This document shows, piece after piece, positions 58,275 through 64,000 of a DNA stretch of 64,000 nucleotides (its first letter is position 1; the number at the start of each line of letters is the position of its first letter). Source of the DNA: Coniferiporia sulphurascens (lineage: Eukaryota; Basidiomycota; Agaricomycetes; Hymenochaetales; Hymenochaetaceae); assembly GCA_002794785.1 (NCBI GenBank), contig NBBA01000006.1:1240001-1304000 (forward strand), read 5' to 3'. The notes beneath the pieces are model-generated. The model worked only from the letters and a program-made list of their open reading frames with translations, was not told the origin of the DNA and ran no database searches. Position numbers and translations under genes: made by a program.

Positions 58275-59687
58275 TTGCTCTTTCCGTCGTTCGAGAGTTT
58301 TTTTGTTGTGAGAAGTTTGGTCCTCCGTGTTGGGGTTGTATGGAATACGTAGGGCAGCTTGAGGTCGCGCAGCGCGCCATCGGGAGTTGTCAGCCTATCT
58401 TTTCATGTTATCGCTCGTTCTTTTACATCTGTCCTGGTATCTTCAAAGAGAAATTTAACCTAATATTTCTTTATATGATAGTCTCGTTTCGTATCTGTGT
58501 GAAAGTTGGATAAATTCGTGGCGTACGTCTGCATCTGCCGTCCATGCGAGTTGGGGCGGTGTTTCTGCCGATTGTCTCCAAGCTGGCTTCTCATTCGGTT
58601 CACTGCAAGTATCGATTTTCCAATCTAGCGGATGCCGAGCCGTAGCTGCGCGGGCCCGAATCCATGGTAACGTACGCTCATATCAGCAATACCGCTGGGT
58701 TGGTCGTCGCCAACGCGCAGAGCTAATAATGGATTTAATACATGTTGGGAGCCCAGGCAGGGCTACGAGTCCCCCGTCCTGGGAAGTGGACACGGAGGGG
58801 GGTCCAACGTTGAATGGGGTGGTGGTGAGATGGTCATACTACTGTAAAAGAATCAGAGCCCTTCTAAGGTATTTCGACCGCTATTGTTCATATGCCCGGA
58901 GAAGACATGGATGGCGCTTGTGCGTTGGCGTTGGCGTTGGCGTTGGCGTTGGCGCTACGACTCGGAGCCATCAAGCAGGCATGGCAGCAACATCAAACGG
59001 CATTCAAGTTGCAGTCCGGGGTATTGGATACACCGTGACCGACTTCGATGATGCTCGTAACTCTGGAGAGGGAAAACATTTGATTTGATCGTGTCCGTCT
59101 TTTAATGCTTCCAAGGTCCAATTATACTTTTTCCAGAAAAGTCTCAAGCTACAGAACCGAGTCCATAATACACTGTATGTACATTGTACAATTTGTTGCT
59201 AGAGCGGCGGCAGCCTCAGGCTGGGATTTCTCACCCGGAGCTAGGCCGGCTGCTGAACTTCTGAATAGTCGTGCTGGGGAAGGGAAAGTCAATATATGTT
59301 TGTCTCGAATGCGAACTTCTGCCGAGGGGACATGACTGCTTCTGAGTCCGAGTCAAAGGCTATCCGAGTCGTAGCACTGGCATGCTCGCTGCGCTTCGGG
59401 CCGTCGTCTTGCAAATATTCAAGCTGGTTTCCTCTACTTTATTATCAATAAACTGTCGGTTTCCCTCCCCCATCAACAGCACTAACTGACCCATCGAAGA
59501 AATACATATCTTTTGTATTTTCCAACACACGTACAATAGATGTTTGTACAAAGACGTTCCGGGTCCCAGGTCGGATCCAGGGGGTTTCCGTTTTCGGAAT
59601 ATATGTATGGTATTTACGACGCAAACCTTACTCGCGCTCTCAGTCGTCCGACTCAGCTCGAGCTGCCCATGACCATCGTTGTGCACG
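58275..59687. other. intergenic, nothing recognised
   Basis: NoxB 3' flank, a hexanucleotide repeat and the promoter of the F-box gene. The frame over the repeat has no other coding support. Confidence 0.5.
58924..58953 (+). repeat. (GTTGGC)5 microsatellite
   Basis: Five perfect GTTGGC units followed by GCTACG. If translated it would give alternating Val-Gly, but no surrounding gene is supported. Confidence 0.9.
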
Positions 59688-61232
59688 ATGGAGATTCCGT
59701 TCTTTTCACCGCCATTATCGCTACCGCCGAAGGTGGTTCCGACGCCGGTGTATGGCCCGTATGCGCATCCGTCCGCGAAGCTTCCCATCGAGCTTTGGAG
59801 GGAGATATTTGTGCACGCGACTAAAGTTGCAGGAGGCTACGATACGTCGTTTATGTATGTCCCATCGCACCTCCAGAGCGCCAGCGTGCTTATCTCCTTC
59901 GCCGCCTGCAGGTCACCCTTTGAATTCTCAGATATCACGGATGGATACACTGTATTCCTTAAGCGGCTCTCGGCAAATCATCGCACTAAACAGACTCTCT
60001 GTCTTGTGTGCAAGCGATGGAGGGCCATCGCGCGGGAGCTTATGTTCGAGTACCTCTTCCTTCAGGACACATATGACTGGACGAGGCTTGCCGATGGGCT
60101 CGAGGTCAGCAAAGGGACGGATGGCGAACGCGGTGGCCACGGCGCGGGGTGGTACGTTAGGCGACTGGAGGTCAGCACGCATTCCTGGAACGACGCGCTC
60201 GGAGCTGCGGCAGCGCGCGTCATACGCTGTTGTCCAAATCTACGCGTCGTGACCGTCGGTGCACTCGACGAATCAGGTGGCGTCCCCGCCGAGCTCATAC
60301 GCGCCGTGTTCGAGACTTGCCCCCGAGCCCTCCGTTCGGTTGACTGGACGTGCGATCTCGGCCCCGCGCAGACGGCGCTAATGTTCAGCCTGCTACCGCG
60401 TGCGCAAAAGATGCAGGCCTTCTTTTTGTGCGTACAGCACGACGTCAGCGCGTCTATCAAGCAGGCGCTGGACACGCTGAAACAGATTCAGCTTCCACAT
60501 ATGCACTCGCTCGAGGTTGTCTCCCCCGACATCGACCCGTCCGCCGTCCTCACCTTAATGGCATCATGGGACCTCCCCGCCCTGCGCCAGGTCGTATTGT
60601 GTGGACAGGTCGACCTTTGCGACGCGCACACTTTTTTTGCCGCGCACGGCCCGAAACTGCACACGCTCGAATTTGACTACGCCGGCGAGCCCGACGCGTC
60701 CGTAGAGCTCGGAGACCTTCCAGAACGCGGGCCTGCCATGCTCTTCACGCGGTGTCCAAACCTCAAAGAGGTTGTGCTGCAGGTCCACTGGGCTGCGGGG
60801 CAGGCGATACCCGGGCACGCGTCAGTCGAACGGATCGGCGTGCGCGGGCTGCACCTTCTCGCTCATACACACGCCCGGACACGAGGTGGGGCGCTTGCGC
60901 TGCGCGAGCGCGATGCCGAGCAGCGGGCGGTATTAGATGCGCTGTGTGCGGCGTTCCAGATCTTTCTTACCCGCCCGCTGTTCCCGAAAGTGACGCTCGT
61001 GCGTCTGCTCGACTTTGATCAGTCGCGCTTCAGGAGCGTCCCGTGGCGTGTGGAGAGCGTCACGAAGTGGGCATTTTGGGTCAAGCGGTTCGAGCGCGTG
61101 GGTGTCCGTCTCGAAGACCACAAGGGGGACTTGGTGCGCGTCATCTTCAGGGAGATTAATGTCCTCCTTCCGGAAGACGAGCTACACGCGGGTCTTCTTG
61201 GGTCGAGGCTGCAAATCCCACATGGTTTGTAA
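59688..61232 (+). CDS. F-box protein, basidiomycete type
   Basis: Single exon, 514 aa from the ATG at 59688. F-box near the N-terminus: KLPIELWREIFVHATKV, and LCLVCKRWRAIARELMFEYL after a long insert. The rest has the irregular Leu-rich pattern of the expanded Agaricomycete F-box families (RVIRCCPNLRVVTVGALDE, ALRSVDWTCD, MHSLEVVSPDIDPSAV, RCPNLKEVVLQVHW). It would bind Skp1 and present substrates to an SCF ubiquitin ligase; the substrate is unknown. GC-rich compared with the flanks and without introns, which suits this fast-evolving family. Confidence 0.85.
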   Translation: MEIPFFSPPLSLPPKVVPTPVYGPYAHPSAKLPIELWREIFVHATKVAGGYDTSFMYVPSHLQSASVLISFAACRSPFEFSDITDGYTVFLKRLSANHRTKQTLCLVCKRWRAIARELMFEYLFLQDTYDWTRLADGLEVSKGTDGERGGHGAGWYVRRLEVSTHSWNDALGAAAARVIRCCPNLRVVTVGALDESGGVPAELIRAVFETCPRALRSVDWTCDLGPAQTALMFSLLPRAQKMQAFFLCVQHDVSASIKQALDTLKQIQLPHMHSLEVVSPDIDPSAVLTLMASWDLPALRQVVLCGQVDLCDAHTFFAAHGPKLHTLEFDYAGEPDASVELGDLPERGPAMLFTRCPNLKEVVLQVHWAAGQAIPGHASVERIGVRGLHLLAHTHARTRGGALALRERDAEQRAVLDALCAAFQIFLTRPLFPKVTLVRLLDFDQSRFRSVPWRVESVTKWAFWVKRFERVGVRLEDHKGDLVRVIFREINVLLPEDELHAGLLGSRLQIPHGL

Positions 61233-61727
61233 ACTTACAGAGCTATCATTTCATATTATTTGTATTATAACTACAGCGGTTTTCTTTGCGATCCCCTTTA
61301 TCCAGGCCTATCACGACTTTTCAGGGACGTCCCTCCGGTGCAGGATTTCTTATCCACCTGCCTAGCACTAATGCGTACGGGTAGAAAATAAATGTATGAT
61401 CATCTTATTCCACGCAACTTTCATTGTGTCACCATGCTTTACCCCGCATTCATGTTGTTCAATAGTCGTAATCACACCATGCCCATAATCCAACGTCCCC
61501 TTTTTTGCGAAGAGAATATATGCATAGGCGCTCCGTACTTGTTACAAACCAATCCGCAGTACTAACTTGGATGAAATCATAAAGTTCATTAAACACGTGT
61601 GTAGATAGAGGGGAAATAGGATGTTATTAGGGCTCCGGGAACTTTGTGTGTCCTCCCGAAGCCCTTCGCTAAACCCTCCTGTATTAAGATCAGAATCGGT
61701 CCTGGATAGTATGAGCTCATGCTTTAC
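61233..61727. other. intergenic between convergent genes
   Basis: 3' flanks only; no gene recognised. Confidence 0.5.
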
Positions 61728-62098
61728 TCACCCACAACAGAGGCATCCGGTGATGCAGTCTACAATTCCCGTAATGCATCCAACAATCGCTAATTAATAG
61801 TGACGTTATGAGCATGGCAGAGGATTCGGAGTGCGTATTCGCAAGACCCACCAGATATAATGCATTCTAGACATCCGGCGATACATCCGACGATATCCAT
61901 GATAACTTCGCCTATACAGGCAAAGATTCCTAGTTACACAAAAAAAAACGAATATGACGCCTCGTCAATGGAGCTCTCAAAGAATATGTAAAGAAACACA
62001 AGGACGTACCGGCAATACAAGAAACTATGATTCTGCAAAGACAGATATCGTAAGTCCAACTCCCGACCGTGGAAATAAAAATAAAATGCTTACCCCAT
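61728..62098 (-). CDS. 55-aa Cys-rich hydrophobic microprotein
   Basis: Four tiny coding exons: 62098-62094 (5 nt, ATGGG), 62033-62011 (23 nt), 61929-61852 (78 nt) and 61789-61728 (62 nt), all with GT and AG ends and closing phases. The protein is almost entirely hydrophobic with ten Cys in a repeating pattern: MGIIVSCIAGIFACIGEV, IMDIVGCIAGCLECIIS, AIVGCITGIVDCITGCLCCG. The spacing Gly-Cys-Ile-x-Gly repeats four times and the end is CLCCG. Similar tiny Ile/Gly/Cys-rich proteins are common as hypothetical proteins in mushrooms. Membrane insertion, perhaps with a palmitoylated CC end, is an inference. A TATA box lies 68 bp upstream. No single exon would be found by an open-frame search. Confidence 0.75.
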
Positions 62099-62165
62099 TA
62101 TTAACTCGTTCTCATTTACTTGGGTAAGGAGGAGTAGGGGGGGATAGAGAGGTCGCTGGAGTGTG

Positions 62166-62172
62166 CTTTATA
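62166..62172 (-). promoter_or_regulatory. TATA box of the 55-aa gene
   Basis: TATAAAG in the context GTGTATAAAGCAC, 68 bp before the ATG. It supports the reality of the gene. Confidence 0.55.
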
Positions 62173-62650
62173 CACCCTCTCGGAGTCGGATGTGCGCCGC
62201 GTTAGTTATACATAGCCTGTGAGTGCCTGACGTCATTATGATCGACGATCAAATCCACAAGTCTTTCCTAAAGTGGATATTATGTGGCGCCTACGATGGA
62301 GACCTCGACTTGCTGGCAGCAAATTAATAGTAGGAGAAAGCTTTCAGACGTCCAGTGTTTGCTTTTGTTTTGGCTATACACTATCTCGGTGCGATTATCA
62401 CATGGTTTATAGAGCGAGCCTATTCCGCCGAGACTGGGCAACCGTCCGATGAATATTATATACAAGAGCGTGTAAATTAGTAGAACAAGTCCGAAAAGTC
62501 CGACAAAAGCAAATGAGTGGCATATGTGGTATAAGGGTCAGAGTGTGGGGGGCATATTAAAAGCATATCTAAAGCATATAGTCCTTTTTCACGGAGGTCG
62601 GAGGGGGGGGAGGGGGATGCAGTCGACAATAAAACTAGCCGGCCGAATCG
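62173..62650. other. intergenic, nothing recognised
   Basis: Includes a G-run (about 62605-62617). No gene found. Confidence 0.45.
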
Positions 62651-63039
62651 TCAATTAACAAGTGTATCCGAGTCCGAAGCCTCCTGGTTTGAGTCCACCT
62701 CAGACTTCTCGGAATAATATCGATCAGGACGCATCTCCTCCGCGTGCTTCTTGCGCCTCTCGCTGAACAAGTTTCTGGTGTACGTTGCACCCGCATCAAG
62801 GCTTGAAATAACACGGTTAGTATAACGTTAGACAGACAGGCCTAGGGCGCAGTGAACTAGACACACATGTAGATGATCCCGGTTATGATCGCGCCGACGA
62901 TGAAGATCGCGGCGACTAAGATGACGCCGATGGCAACGTCAGCTATAACCGAAACGATAATACTGTTGGGAAATAGCGCGGTGAGTACTCTTGCAGTGAT
63001 GACACAAACCGACATAGTGAGGAAGAGCACCCACCCCAT
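62651..63039 (-). CDS. 107-aa small two-span membrane protein
   Basis: Two exons, 63039-62867 and 62801-62651, 107 aa. Exon 1 encodes two hydrophobic helices (WVLFLTMSVCVITARVLTAL and VIADVAIGVILVAAIFIVGA). Exon 2 encodes a charged cytosolic-type tail (RNLFSERRKKHAEEMRPDRY, then an acidic ending EASDSDTLVN). No family recognised. The junction ATC (I) joins IIYI to LDAGATYTRN. A TATA box is 62 bp upstream. It lies next to and in the same direction as the 55-aa gene, but the two sequences are not alike. Confidence 0.68.
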
Positions 63040-63100
63040 TTGACTGACGCTGAGATTACTTTAGAGGTTGGTGGGGAGAGAAAGGTCGTCCGAGCCTGCT

Positions 63101-63107
63101 CTTATAG
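63101..63107 (-). promoter_or_regulatory. TATA-like box of the 107-aa gene
   Basis: CTATAAG, 62 bp before the ATG at 63039. Confidence 0.45.
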
Positions 63108-63702
63108 CCCGTCTGCCACAGGCAAATACATCGGCCCTGCCTGTACATACAGAAAATAATTATACAAAAAGAGGAATTCCGAAGCTCGGGCCGCGCTTTC
63201 GTGGCTCTAGGACAGCCTTCTGCCTCACAGCATAGCAACTCGAGGCCTAGTACTAGTACCTGCTTTAAGTTGTGGCTGAAGCTGAAGAGCAGGCCCGAAG
63301 TCCATGACGGCGGTTAGATTTGACCTTGTGCTTACTTGGCGCCTAAATTATGTGTCGCCACCAGCCGCGAAGGGCTGTATGCAGTAAACAGGCCTCTAGG
63401 AGAAAGCGAGGGACAAGGATTGGGCCGCTAAACCCGCACAGGTCTGGCGGAATGCAAGTGACCAGTGGCCTCAGATACCACAGGCTTGGCGCCCAGTATA
63501 ACTATCCAAAATAGGAACGCAATTAATGTCAGCCACCGAACACACAAACAAAAAATAAAACCTAAGACCCGAAGAATTTATTATCCATGCTTTGATACAA
63601 CATAACAGTAGAGTACTTTTTCTTTGTCAACAAATTGGTCGTTACATATACTTACACATTTTTTGGTCTCCCTTCTAAATTTTCTCCTTCTATCGTTCCC
63701 AT
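63108..63702. other. intergenic, nothing recognised
   Basis: URA2 3' flank and upstream region of the 107-aa gene; no gene. Confidence 0.5.
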
Positions 63703-64000
63703 TTAACCCATAACACTAGCTAACAAAGCCATGCGAACCTAAAGGCGGTTTGTCAATACGGAAGGCACAGGTCAAATAGGCGTGGCACGTACAAATAATC
63801 CATAACGCATCTGCCGGAAGTACACAGCCCTGCGTGAATCAAAGTCGACCTCCGGGTCAATTTCTGCGGAAAAAAATGAGTCAAGATCTTCCGATTACAG
63901 GCCACGGGAATCGCTTACCGTTTACACGAGGGAGTGGATGCATGACAATCATATCCTCTTTCGCCCTAGAGAGAATGGACTGATCGATCCTGTACGCGTC
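63703..64000 (-). CDS. URA2: URA2 (CAD) C-terminus, ATCase domain, partial
   Basis: Last three exons of the multifunctional carbamoyl-phosphate synthase/aspartate carbamoyltransferase, cut by the window edge: from beyond 64000 to 63919, 63863-63793 and 63738-63703. They read [24 protein letters not shown], split over an intron, then [20 protein letters not shown] and ASVMG followed by TAA. HPLPR is the aspartate-binding 240s-loop motif of ATCase, and the FRQ-GL-VRMALL helix ends the domain. The enzyme runs the first steps of pyrimidine synthesis. The rest of the gene lies to the right. Confidence 0.93.

Noticed and set aside
58729..59088. 119-codon frame containing a Val-Gly run
   Set aside because: The run is the GTTGGC microsatellite and the rest has no motif or splice signs.

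Overview
This window is nuclear DNA of a filamentous basidiomycete, most likely an Agaricomycete. Genes are cut by many short introns (about 45-70 nt, GT-AG with two GC-AG exceptions), coding density is high, and the content is typically fungal: a NoxB-type NADPH oxidase, a GH79 glycosidase, secreted SurE phosphatases, a URA2/CAD tail, mago nashi, MRG15/EAF3 and SUS1. I assembled exon chains by hand. For every spliced gene the exon phases close to one reading frame ending at one stop, which is the main support for the models. Left part (1-16 kb): a PhyH dioxygenase (-), tafazzin (+), a seven-span membrane protein (+), a 12-exon cation/H+ exchanger (+), a second paralogous seven-span protein (+), and a conserved 689-aa protein of unknown function (-). 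Middle (16.7-43.2 kb): an accessory block built on a SurE-like acid phosphatase family. Five copies are intact in the gene model (same five exons and phases), two are decayed and sit as mirror images on a 1,764-bp inverted repeat that appears perfect, and one is a fossil fragment. The block also holds a nest of transposons: a TA-flanked MITE interrupted by a 6.5-kb Ty1/copia element, itself interrupted by two solo LTRs of another family. A second MITE and a solo copia LTR lie inside or beside the SurE duplications. Right part (43.7-64 kb): a conserved housekeeping run with mago nashi (with a 6-nt microexon), MRG15/EAF3, SUS1/ENY2, GH79, a casein kinase 1-like kinase, mitochondrial uS10 (RSM10), NoxB, an F-box protein, two very small membrane-type proteins (55 and 107 aa) and the 3' end of the URA2 ATCase domain running off the window. 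Several genes act in related processes: mago (exon-junction complex), SUS1 (SAGA DUB/TREX-2) and MRG15 (NuA4/Rpd3S) in mRNA and chromatin, the exchanger, NoxB and CK1 in signalling, and the SurE family in extracellular phosphate release. No operon logic applies.
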